Notes under the pieces: model-generated
Database searches by the model: none
What the model was told of the DNA's origin: nothing
Seen by the model: the letters and a program-made list of their open reading frames with translations, nothing else
Assembly: GCA_019245115.1 (NCBI GenBank)
Contig: JAFARZ010000287.1
Coordinates: forward strand, 19,853 to 83,852
DNA length: 64,000 nucleotides
Origin: Streptosporangiaceae bacterium
GTDB taxonomy: Bacteria > Actinomycetota > Actinomycetes > Streptosporangiales > Streptosporangiaceae
Direction of reading: 5' to 3'
Shown here: positions 51,304 through 60,138 of the stretch, one piece after another
Layout of the letters: each line of letters opens with the position of its first letter
How positions within the stretch are numbered: the stretch's first letter is position 1
Program-made: the position numbers and the translations under genes

Positions 51304-52484
51304 GTAAGCGGACCCCACAGTTCGATGCAGGTGCCGGTGCCGGGCGTGGATTCGATCGCGGCCCGGCCGCCGGCGACGGTCATCCTGGCCTTGATCGATT
51401 CGCGGATGCCGAGCCTGTCGGCAAGTCCTGGGGTGAATCCTCGGCCGTGGTCGACGACGCTGACCTGGATTCCCCGGCCCGATGCGCTGGCGTGGACGGT
51501 GGCCGCGTTGACTCCGGCGTGCTTCGCGACGTTGGTCAGCGCCTCATCGACCGCACCGGCAAGGGCGTCCAGGAGAACATCAGGAAGCCCCGGCCGCGCC
51601 TGGTCGAGCTGCGCGGTGTTCAGTTCCACCTGCAGCCCGAGCGCACGGTGCGTGTCCACGACGGCCCGCAGCGCGGACGCGAGGTCGCTGGACCGGTCCG
51701 GCTGCTGACCCTCGACGAAGCGGCGCAGCCAGGTCGCCTCCCGGGCGACGTGCTGACGCAGTCGCGTATCGGGGATCCACTGGTCGCGGGCCAGGGTTTC
51801 CATCGTCTGCAGCACCCGGTCGTGGAGCAAGCGCGCTTGCCGCGCGTGCTCCCGCTGGCGGTCCAGGTCGACCGCCTGGGCCACCGCCTCCTCACGGCTG
51901 CGGTCCAGGTCACGGCCGAAGCGCCGGAACTGGCCGGCGATCGTCCAGATGATCAGGATGGTCCCCAGGTAGCTCGAACTGTTCGGGAGGATGTTCCAGG
52001 CTGGCCCGCCGCCGACAGCGACGGCGGCGAGTATGTAACTGCCGGCCAGGGTGAGCGCCGTCGCCAGCACGGCTGTCAGCCGGATGAGCACCGCACCGGC
52101 AGCGATGGACGCGATCACCGTGTAGGGGTACATGAAGTTCGCCCACGACGCGAAGTCCGCCGTCCCCGTCAACTCCGCTCCCGCGATCAGCCCGGCTACA
52201 TTGAACACGACATCGGCGCTCACCCATGCGGGACGGAAGCGTCCGGCCCGCCAGGCCGTCAGCAGCAGCGTCAGGCTCTCGGCCCATACGGCAGCCGCGA
52301 GCAGGATCACCGGCACGAGGTGCGGATACCTGTCCCGGGCTGCGATCACCGCGCCCGCCACCTGGGCGAGTGCCGCGAGCCGGCTCAGCACCACGAGCAC
52401 CACGATGATGTGCTGGCTGCGCGTCACACCACTGTCGTCGCCCGCGCGCGTGGTGCGGCGCGGCGGCCCCTGCTGGCCCGTCAC
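51291..52484 (-). CDS. NarL-family sensor histidine kinase
   Basis: 397 aa, N-terminal TM segments, LLHDRVLQTMETLARDQW, ALTNVAKHAGVNAATVHA, SVVDHGRGFTPG. Confidence 0.9.
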   Translation of the reverse strand: MTGQQGPPRRTTRAGDDSGVTRSQHIIVVLVVLSRLAALAQVAGAVIAARDRYPHLVPVILLAAAVWAESLTLLLTAWRAGRFRPAWVSADVVFNVAGLIAGAELTGTADFASWANFMYPYTVIASIAAGAVLIRLTAVLATALTLAGSYILAAVAVGGGPAWNILPNSSSYLGTILIIWTIAGQFRRFGRDLDRSREEAVAQAVDLDRQREHARQARLLHDRVLQTMETLARDQWIPDTRLRQHVAREATWLRRFVEGQQPDRSSDLASALRAVVDTHRALGLQVELNTAQLDQARPGLPDVLLDALAGAVDEALTNVAKHAGVNAATVHASASGRGIQVSVVDHGRGFTPGLADRLGIRESIKARMTVAGGRAAIESTPGTGTCIELWGPLTQGT

Positions 52485-52491
52485 CGGGGTA

Positions 52492-53184
52492 TTAGCGGTT
52501 GTCCGGCGTGATCAGCCGCAGGTCGATGGCCACCCGGGCCAGTTCGGCCTTGTTCCCCACCTGCAGCTTACGGCGGACTCGTTCGATGAACGTGTTCACG
52601 GTGCCGGGGGTGACTCCCATCCGGGTCGCGGCCTGGGCGTGGGTGAACCCGCGTGCGATAAGTCCTAGCGCCTCGAGTTCACGCGGTGTCAGCGCCGGGA
52701 CGCCGTCGGGCGCGTCCGGCCGCTGCTGGCGGCGGCCAGGCCGGTCCACTTCGGCCCTGAGGATGTCAGCAAGCTGGGCGGACAACGCGAAGCCGCCGGC
52801 TGCCGCCGTTCGGAGGGCCGCCAGGAACACCGAAGGAGTAGCGTCCTTGGCGATGTAACCGCTCGCCCCGGCGCTGATGGCGCCGAGCACGTCCCCGGGT
52901 CGGCGGGACGCGGACATCGCGAGCACATGCGCGCGGGACGTGAACCGGGCGATCGTCTCGAATGCCGGCTGGCCGTCGTCCAGGTACAGGTCCAGCACAA
53001 CCACCAGCGGGCCGGCTTCGCCGCTCCCAGCCGGGCAGTCATCCGCCTGACGGCCAAGGAGCACCGCCAGTTCCGGCTCCGTTGAAACCGCCCCAGCCAG
53101 GCGCATGTCGTCCGCGCCGGCCACTATGTGCTCCACGCCAAGGCGTGCCACAGGGTGATCATCCACCACCACTACCCGAATCAT
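52492..53184 (-). CDS. NarL/LuxR-family response regulator
   Basis: MIRVVVVDDHPVARLGVEHIV ... LVVVLDLYLDDG ... LTPRELEALGLIARGFTHAQAATRMGVTPGTVNTFIERVRRKL. Confidence 0.93.
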   Translation of the reverse strand: MIRVVVVDDHPVARLGVEHIVAGADDMRLAGAVSTEPELAVLLGRQADDCPAGSGEAGPLVVVLDLYLDDGQPAFETIARFTSRAHVLAMSASRRPGDVLGAISAGASGYIAKDATPSVFLAALRTAAAGGFALSAQLADILRAEVDRPGRRQQRPDAPDGVPALTPRELEALGLIARGFTHAQAATRMGVTPGTVNTFIERVRRKLQVGNKAELARVAIDLRLITPDNR

Positions 53185-53280
53185 TGTGTCATCCAGCGTA
53201 TGTATATCTGGGGACAGACAGGAGCACCGTGAAGACCGCACCATAGATGGGGGCAAACGTCGGGGAGGGGGCAGCGGGAG

Positions 53281-54237
53281 GTGACGGTTATGGCTCGGGC
53301 TGAGAAATCGATTGACGCCACCGCCGGGCCACTGGAGAGTTTCGCGCTCGGCCTGCGTGAGCTGCGGCGTGCGGCGGGGAGTCCGCCCTATCGCGTGCTC
53401 AGCCGACAGGCCAGGTACTCGCCGTCCACCCTGGCCGCGGCGGCCAGCGGCCAGCGGCTGCCCTCGCTTGAGGTCACCCGCGCGTACGTAGCCGCCTGCG
53501 ACGGGGACGTGCGTGACTGGGAACGGCGGTGGCGAACTGTCGCCGCGGCGCTGGCCGCGGTGTCCCCTCAGGAGGCGGCACCGGTCCGCCCGCAGCGCAC
53601 CGCGCGCCGGGTAATTCTCGCCGCGATCGCAATCCCGATCGCGATCGCCGTCATCACCGCCGGGATCGTCATTCCGGATGCGCTCGGGGGAAACCAGCCG
53701 CTTCGGCCGGACCCGGCGCACCGAGCGGCGGCGCGGCCGGCTTTGCCGTCGGCCGGCGGCGGGTTCACCGCGGTCACCGGTCCGGGCTGCGACGAGACCC
53801 TCACGCACAACACCGACCAGTACGTCCCGGCGGACCGGCATCCCTGGCGTCAGGGCAACGGCAGCGGGTGGACAGAGGACGGCTGCTCCGGTGCGTTCGT
53901 CTACGCCGATACGACCGGGTACGCCGACACGTGGGGCAACACCTTCACATGGTCGTTCCGGCCGGCTCCGGACGGTCAGGTTCGCTGCACGCTCCAGATT
54001 TTCGTCCCCGATTCGCCCGGACTAGGTTTCGCGCAGTACTTCGTCTACGACCGGAACATGAATGAGGATGACCGGATCGGCAGCTTCTCCATCGACCAGA
54101 GCCGCGACCGCGGGCGCTGGATGACCGAAGGTCCCTACACCTCCCCCGATGGAACCGTTCAGCTCAATCTCACCGACCTCGGGCTCGGGCACCACAACGT
54201 CGCGGCGGGTCCGGTCAAGGTCAGCTGTGCTCCCTGA
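53281..54237 (+). CDS. Membrane-anchored HTH protein with extracytoplasmic domain
   Basis: XRE-like LRELRRAAGSPPYRVLSRQARYSPSTLAAAASGQRLPSLEVTRAYVAACDGDVRDWERRW; TM VILAAIAIPIAIAVITAGIVIP; ectodomain LQIFVPDSPGLGFAQYFVYD...GSFSIDQSRDRGRWMTEGPY. Confidence 0.78.
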   Translation: MTVMARAEKSIDATAGPLESFALGLRELRRAAGSPPYRVLSRQARYSPSTLAAAASGQRLPSLEVTRAYVAACDGDVRDWERRWRTVAAALAAVSPQEAAPVRPQRTARRVILAAIAIPIAIAVITAGIVIPDALGGNQPLRPDPAHRAAARPALPSAGGGFTAVTGPGCDETLTHNTDQYVPADRHPWRQGNGSGWTEDGCSGAFVYADTTGYADTWGNTFTWSFRPAPDGQVRCTLQIFVPDSPGLGFAQYFVYDRNMNEDDRIGSFSIDQSRDRGRWMTEGPYTSPDGTVQLNLTDLGLGHHNVAAGPVKVSCAP

Positions 54238-55075
54238 GGTAAAACGGTTCCGCATGGGCGGCGATCCACTCGTCTATCTCGTCCGCGGCGTATTCGCCCG
54301 GAAACGTGACATCGATCGGGAACCGGTGGGGCACGGCCGCGGCGGCCTGCTCGATCGCCTCGATGACCGCGCGCTGCGCTACCTCGCTGGCCGGATCGCG
54401 CAACGTGACCGAGAGGATGAGGCCCTCGCCGCGCCCGGCCACGGACAGCCAGGCGCGCGACGCGTGGCGGACGGCCGCGACCAGCGCCAGCCTGGCGCGG
54501 ACCTCGCCGAGCAGCGCCAGCGGATCCGCGGGCGGATGGCCGAGAAGGATCTCGGCGGTGCCCAGTCCGGCGAGGTACCCGATGCCCTCGGGATAAATCG
54601 GCACGCTGGCCTCGGCGCCCGGGTTGAGCGCGATGCCCGTTCCCGCCGGGAGTCGCCGGGCCAGCTCCGCGGCCGCCACCACGATGTGCGGCACGGGCAC
54701 CGCCTGAGCCGGTCTGCCCTGGGGCGGCACAAGGTTGCCCAGAGGCCACGCCACCAGCCGTTCGTGGGAAGTAAAAGCGGGAACGAACTCGGCGCCGAGG
54801 TAAGTAACGGTCGGTAGGTGCACGGCGGAACCGTCGGTGACCGGGCCGTCGGCGGGCAGCGGCAGCCACAGCCTGGCCTGGCGGAGCTGGTCGAGCAGGT
54901 CCGTCACCCGGCCGGGGTCCTTGACCGCCGTGGCCAGGGCCTCCTCCACGATCGCGGCGTCGCGGGCGGGCGCGGCGGCGTCCGGGCGGCCCCAGGCGAG
55001 GGCGCCGGGGCGGACGAAGGTTCCGCCGTGCGCCATGGTCGGCGTAGGGTCGGCCGGGACCCCTGATGACTTCAT
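54221..55075 (-). CDS. SseB-like (enhanced serine sensitivity) family protein
   Basis: From MKSSGVPADPTPTMAHGGTF; LTYLGAEFVPAFTSHERLVAW-like SseB pattern (TVTYLGAEFVPAFTSHERL). Confidence 0.75.
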   Translation of the reverse strand: MKSSGVPADPTPTMAHGGTFVRPGALAWGRPDAAAPARDAAIVEEALATAVKDPGRVTDLLDQLRQARLWLPLPADGPVTDGSAVHLPTVTYLGAEFVPAFTSHERLVAWPLGNLVPPQGRPAQAVPVPHIVVAAAELARRLPAGTGIALNPGAEASVPIYPEGIGYLAGLGTAEILLGHPPADPLALLGEVRARLALVAAVRHASRAWLSVAGRGEGLILSVTLRDPASEVAQRAVIEAIEQAAAAVPHRFPIDVTFPGEYAADEIDEWIAAHAEPFYLREHS

Positions 55076-55118
55076 GTGGTCAATGATACTGAGAGTTAAC
55101 AGTGCTAGGCGGTCTGTA

Positions 55119-55796
55119 GTGAAGAATCCAGCCGCGGGCGGCGGCCGCTGGGTGGACGTCGCACCGGGGCGTTTTCCCGCGTGGATGGAGGAATTCACGC
55201 GCCGGCACGGGGATATCGGCCCGGTGTCGCGCGACCCGGCGGCCGGCGTGTTCACCTTCACCGCGGCGGATGGCGCGGTCGCGGAGTGCCATCCGCCCTT
55301 CCCCGCGGTGGAAGCCGAGGTTTCAGACCCAGCCGGGGCGGCGCGGGACATAGCGGCGCACGCTGTTGCGGATCGCACCGTGGGCGTGCTGCTGGTGCGC
55401 CTGGGCGGCTACGCCGTCGGCGTGTTCGCTGGTTCGCCGCCTGTCCTGGCCGGCGCCAAGACCGGGAGCCGTCCGGTGCACGGCCGCAGCGCGGCCGGCG
55501 GATGGTCGCAGCACCGCTTCGCCCGCCGTCGCGAGAAGCAGGCCAGCGAGGCGCTGGAAGCGGCGGCCAGTGCCGCCGTAGCGGTACTGGCTCAGCACGC
55601 CCGCCTAGACGCGCTTGTGCTCGGCGGCGACCGCCGGGCCGTCGCGGGCCTGCGGGATGATCCGCGGCTGATGCCCTACCTGGACCTGGCCGTGGACCGG
55701 TTCCTGACCGTGCCCGATCCTCGCCTGGCCGTGCTGCGTGAAACCCCGCGCGCCTTCCAGGCCATCCGTATCCGCCTGGCGGAGCCGGCGGGATAA
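55119..55796 (+). CDS. acVLRF1-type peptidyl-tRNA hydrolase/release factor
   Basis: VLLVRLGGYAVGVFAGSPPVLAGAKTGSRPVHGRSAAGGWSQHRFARRREKQASEALEAAA. Confidence 0.8.
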   Translation: MKNPAAGGGRWVDVAPGRFPAWMEEFTRRHGDIGPVSRDPAAGVFTFTAADGAVAECHPPFPAVEAEVSDPAGAARDIAAHAVADRTVGVLLVRLGGYAVGVFAGSPPVLAGAKTGSRPVHGRSAAGGWSQHRFARRREKQASEALEAAASAAVAVLAQHARLDALVLGGDRRAVAGLRDDPRLMPYLDLAVDRFLTVPDPRLAVLRETPRAFQAIRIRLAEPAG

Positions 55797-55915
55797 CCGG
55801 AGGCGGTAACCGCACCTGGCCCGTATACTGATTCCGTGCCACTGCTCACGGACTAGAGGACGACGCGTCACGGGAGGGGTCTGTCCGTTTCGTCCGTTCA
55901 TAGGAGCAGCTAATC

Positions 55916-57553
55916 ATGATCGTCGCGAGCGAAATCGAACTGCGGGCTGGTGCGCGCCTGCTGCTCGAAGGCGCGTCCTTCCAGGTCGGACCGGGCGACC
56001 GTATCGGCCTGGTCGGCCGCAACGGCGCCGGCAAGACCACCCTGGCCAAGGTGCTGGCCGGCGAGGCCCAGCCAGCGGCCGGAGCGGTGCGCCGGTCCGG
56101 CGCCGTGGGCTACCTGCCGCAAGACCCGCGCACCGGAGACCTCGGCACGCTGGCGATCGACCGCGTGCTGTCCGCGCGGGGCCTGGACGCGCTGCGCGCC
56201 GAGATGCGCGAGGCAGAGCTTCAGATGGCGGAGGCCGCCGCGGGGCCGGGGAAGCCGGACGCCAACGCCGCCATCCGCAAGTACGGCGCGCTGTCCGACC
56301 GGCTGGCCGTGCTGGGCGGCTACGCCGCGGAGTCTCAGGCGGCCGCGTTGACCGCGAGCCTGGGGCTGCCCGACCGCATCCTGCACCAGCCGCTGCGGAC
56401 CTTGTCCGGCGGTCAGCGCCGTCGCGTCGAACTGGCCAGGATCCTGTTCGGCGCCGGCAGCGACGAGGTCGGCTCGGAACAGACCCAGACGATGCTCCTC
56501 GACGAGCCGACCAACCACCTGGACGCGGACTCCATCGTCTGGCTGCGCGACCATCTGAAGAACTACCGCGGCGGCCTGGTGGTGATCAGCCACGACGTGG
56601 ACCTGCTGGCCGACGTGGTCAACAAGGTGTTCCATCTGGACGCGCAGCGGCAGGTGCTGGACATCTACAACCTCGGCTGGCGCGCCTACCTCCAGCAGCG
56701 CGAGACCGACGAGCGGCGGCGGCGCCGCGAGCGGGTGAACGCGGGGCGGCAGGCGACCGCGCTGATGGCGCAGGCGGACCGGATGCGGGCCAAGGCGACG
56801 AAGGCGCAGGCCGCGAAGAACATGCAGCGACGAGCGGAGCGCCTGCTGGCCGACGTCGAGGCCGAGCGCCGGTCGGACCGGGTGGCCAAGCTCCGGTTCC
56901 CCACCCCGAAGCCGTGCGGGCGGACGCCGCTCTCGGCCACCGGCCTGTCCAAGTCCTACGGTTCGCTGGAAGTGTTCACCGATGTCGACATTGCGGTCGA
57001 CCGCGGCAGCCGGGTGGTGGTGCTCGGCCTGAACGGTGCGGGAAAGACCACCTTGTTGCGCCTGCTCGGAGGTATCGAGACGCCAGATACCGGAAAAGTC
57101 ACGCCGGGACACGGCCTTAGCCTCGGATATTACGCGCAGGAGCATGAAACGCTGCAAACTGACCAAACGGTTCTCGCTCACATGCGCTCAGCTGCGCCGG
57201 AACTCACCGAATCGGAGCAGCGTAAGGTGCTCGGCTCATTCCTCTTCTCCGGAGACGATGTAGAAAAGCCGGCCGGCGTTCTTTCAGGTGGTGAGAAAAC
57301 GCGTCTCGCGCTCGCCCTTCTCGTGGTGTCGGGAGCAAACGTGCTGCTGCTGGACGAGCCCACGAACAACCTCGACCCGGCCAGCCGGGAGGAGATCCTC
57401 GCGGCGCTGCGGAACTTCAAGGGCGCGATAGTTCTTGTGACTCATGATGAAGGTGCGGTGGAAGCGCTTTCCCCAGAGCGGGTAATCGTGCTGCCGGATG
57501 GCGTGGAAGACGCATGGAGCGAAGATTTCGCTGACCTAGTTGCACTTGCATAA
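55916..57553 (+). CDS. ABC-F family ATP-binding protein
   Basis: 545 aa, two ABC domains, no TM: GLVGRNGAGKTTLAKVLAG, TLSGGQRRRVELARILFG, VLGLNGAGKTTLLRLLGG, VLSGGEKTRLALALLVV. Confidence 0.93.
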   Translation: MIVASEIELRAGARLLLEGASFQVGPGDRIGLVGRNGAGKTTLAKVLAGEAQPAAGAVRRSGAVGYLPQDPRTGDLGTLAIDRVLSARGLDALRAEMREAELQMAEAAAGPGKPDANAAIRKYGALSDRLAVLGGYAAESQAAALTASLGLPDRILHQPLRTLSGGQRRRVELARILFGAGSDEVGSEQTQTMLLDEPTNHLDADSIVWLRDHLKNYRGGLVVISHDVDLLADVVNKVFHLDAQRQVLDIYNLGWRAYLQQRETDERRRRRERVNAGRQATALMAQADRMRAKATKAQAAKNMQRRAERLLADVEAERRSDRVAKLRFPTPKPCGRTPLSATGLSKSYGSLEVFTDVDIAVDRGSRVVVLGLNGAGKTTLLRLLGGIETPDTGKVTPGHGLSLGYYAQEHETLQTDQTVLAHMRSAAPELTESEQRKVLGSFLFSGDDVEKPAGVLSGGEKTRLALALLVVSGANVLLLDEPTNNLDPASREEILAALRNFKGAIVLVTHDEGAVEALSPERVIVLPDGVEDAWSEDFADLVALA

Positions 57554-57706
57554 CCAAAATGCACTTGCATATGGGATAGCAGCGAGCCGTTGATAAAGAA
57601 ACCCGATCAATTGTTGTGATCTGGGTAGCCAGTGCTGCGGTCCATGGTTGATCATTGCGGTGGGGAGGTAACCCAATGGTGGCTCCGTATCTAACGGGAG
57701 GTACAT

Positions 57707-57952
57707 GTGGCCCAGACCCTCAAGAAAGGCACGCGTGTGATCGGCGTGGATCGTAGCAGGCTCGGAATGCAACTCAGCAAGAGATATGACTCTGGTGAGA
57801 GCATCCGTTCACTTGCCGCATCCACTGGCCGGTCTTACGGTTTCGTCCACCGGCTTCTCACCGAGTCGGGGGTGGAGCTTCGGCGGCGTGGAGGCGCCAC
57901 GAAGAACCGTGCACCGCGTGCTGCCAGCCGAGGGAAGAAGGTGAACCGCTAG
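57707..57952 (+). CDS. Small actinobacterial helix-turn-helix protein
   Basis: KKGTRVIGVDRSRLGMQLSKRYDSGESIRSLAASTGRSYGFVHRLLTESGVELRRRGGATKN; follows ABC-F. Confidence 0.85.
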   Translation: MAQTLKKGTRVIGVDRSRLGMQLSKRYDSGESIRSLAASTGRSYGFVHRLLTESGVELRRRGGATKNRAPRAASRGKKVNR

Positions 57953-58191
57953 CGGCTATACCAGGGTAGGCGCCGGCCGGCGGCCAAGTCGCTACGAGTA
58001 TCCAGGGGGTGGGGGGAAGTGGCCCCTCTGCTCGAGCATCGCGACACTGCCGCCGGGTACCCCGCCCGGCACGCCACCCTTCGATGCTCGTCCGGCTTTG
58101 ACCGGTCAGTCCCGCCGGAGTTCGCCGTAAGCTGAGAGCCTTTCCGGGCAATCCGGGAACGTTTCCCCGCCGTCGAGAGGTTTCCCAGAGC

Positions 58192-60090
58192 GTGTACGCA
58201 CGGGGCAACATGATGATGGTGAGGGGCTTCCGCATGGACCCCTCCATCACCAAGCAGAAACTCAAGCCCGGCACGATCCGCCGTATAGCGACGTATGCCC
58301 GGCCCTACCGTTGGCATCTCGTCGTGTTCCTGCTGGCCACGGCGATTGACGCGGTAATTACCGTGGTCAACCCGCTGCTGCTGCGGGAGCTTATCGACCA
58401 CGGCATCCTGGCCAGGGACGACGCGGTGGTGATCGGTATCGCGTCGGTGGTGGCCGGTGTCGCGCTGTTCGACGCCGCGCTGAGCTTCGGCATCAGGTGG
58501 TTCTCCGCCCGGATCGGCGAGGGCCTGATCTACGACCTGCGCACGCAGGTCTTCGATCACGTGCAACGACAACCCCTCGCGTTCTTCACCCGGGCGCAGA
58601 CCGGGTCCCTGGTCAGCCGGCTGGACGGCGATGTGGTCGGGGCCCAGCAGGCGATCACGTCGACGCTGTCCGGCGTGGTGTCCAACGTCCTGTCGCTGGT
58701 CGTCATCCTGGTCACGCTGTTCTACCTGTCCTGGCTGGTCAGCGTCATCGCGCTGGCCCTCATCCCGCTGTTCCTGCTGCCCGCCCGGCTGGTCGGCCGC
58801 CGGCTGCAGCGGCTGACCAGGGAGTCCATGCAGCTCAACGCCGAAATGGGCTCGACGATGACCGAGCGGTTCAACGTGGCCGGCGCGATGCTGGTAAAGC
58901 TGTTCGGCCGTCCGGCTGACGAAACCGCGGCGTTCGCCGAGCGGGCGGCGAAGGTCCGCGACATCGGGGTCGTGCAATCCATGTACGGGCAGGTGTTCTT
59001 CGTCGCGCTCACCATGCTGACCGCGCTGGTGACCGCCGTGGTCTACGGCGTGGGCGGCAGCCTGGTGATCCACGGCACGTTCCAGATCGGCACGCTGGTG
59101 GCGCTGACCACCCTGCTCGGCCGCGTGTACGGCCCGATAGCATCGCTATCCAATGTGCAGATCAACGTCATGACCGCGCTGGTCAGCTTCGACCGTGTGT
59201 TCGAGGTGCTCGACCTCAAGCCGCTGATCGAGGAGAAGCCCGGCGCCGCCACGCTGCCGCGGACCGAGGATGACGGCGGCACCGCGCCGGACATCACGTT
59301 CGACAACGTCTCGTTCCGTTACCCGACGGCCAGCGAGGTCTCGCTCGCCTCGCTGGAGTCCATCGCGTTGCAGGTCCCCGAGCGGGCCGACGCGGCGGCG
59401 GGTGTGCTGCACGACGTCACGTTCCGCGCGCCGCCCGGGCAGCTCACCGCCCTGGTCGGCCCGTCCGGCGCGGGTAAGACGACGATCACCCACCTGGTCG
59501 CCCGGCTGTATGACCCGAACGACGGCGCGGTACGCATCGGCGGTTTCGATCTGCGTGACGTGACGCTCGGCTCGCTGCACGACGTGGTCGGCGTCGTCAC
59601 CCAGGACGCGCATCTGTTCCACGACACGATCAGGTCGAACCTGCTGTACGCCCGGCCCGGCGCGACCGAGCGGGAACTGATCGAAGCGTGCGAGGCGGCG
59701 CAGATCTGGGACCTGATCTCGGTGCTCCCCGACGGGCTGGACACCATCGTCGGGGACAGGGGCTACCGGCTGTCCGGCGGCGAGAAGCAGCGGGTCGCGC
59801 TGGCCCGCCTGCTGCTCAAGGCGCCGTCGGTGGTGGTACTCGACGAGGCCACGGCGCACCTGGATTCGGAGTCGGAGGTGGCGGTACAGCGGGCGCTGAA
59901 GATGGCGCTGACCGGCCGCACGTCACTGGTGATCGCGCACCGGCTGTCCACCGTCCGGGAAGCCGACCAGATCCTGGTCATCGACAGCGGCCAGGTGGTC
60001 GAGCGCGGCAGGCACGAGGAACTGCTCGAGGCCGACGGCCTGTACGCCGACCTGTACCTGACCCAGTTCGCGGGCCAGGAAGCACGGTAG
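58192..60090 (+). CDS. ABC exporter (fused TMD-NBD)
   Basis: 632 aa; ABC-type TM domain, GPSGAGKTTITHLVARLYDP, RLSGGEKQRVALARLLLKAPSVVVLDEATAHLD. Confidence 0.93.
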   Translation: MYARGNMMMVRGFRMDPSITKQKLKPGTIRRIATYARPYRWHLVVFLLATAIDAVITVVNPLLLRELIDHGILARDDAVVIGIASVVAGVALFDAALSFGIRWFSARIGEGLIYDLRTQVFDHVQRQPLAFFTRAQTGSLVSRLDGDVVGAQQAITSTLSGVVSNVLSLVVILVTLFYLSWLVSVIALALIPLFLLPARLVGRRLQRLTRESMQLNAEMGSTMTERFNVAGAMLVKLFGRPADETAAFAERAAKVRDIGVVQSMYGQVFFVALTMLTALVTAVVYGVGGSLVIHGTFQIGTLVALTTLLGRVYGPIASLSNVQINVMTALVSFDRVFEVLDLKPLIEEKPGAATLPRTEDDGGTAPDITFDNVSFRYPTASEVSLASLESIALQVPERADAAAGVLHDVTFRAPPGQLTALVGPSGAGKTTITHLVARLYDPNDGAVRIGGFDLRDVTLGSLHDVVGVVTQDAHLFHDTIRSNLLYARPGATERELIEACEAAQIWDLISVLPDGLDTIVGDRGYRLSGGEKQRVALARLLLKAPSVVVLDEATAHLDSESEVAVQRALKMALTGRTSLVIAHRLSTVREADQILVIDSGQVVERGRHEELLEADGLYADLYLTQFAGQEAR

Positions 60091-60138
60091 CCCGGATAAC
60101 CATTCGCGGCCTGAGCTGCTGCGTGCTAGTCATGGACC

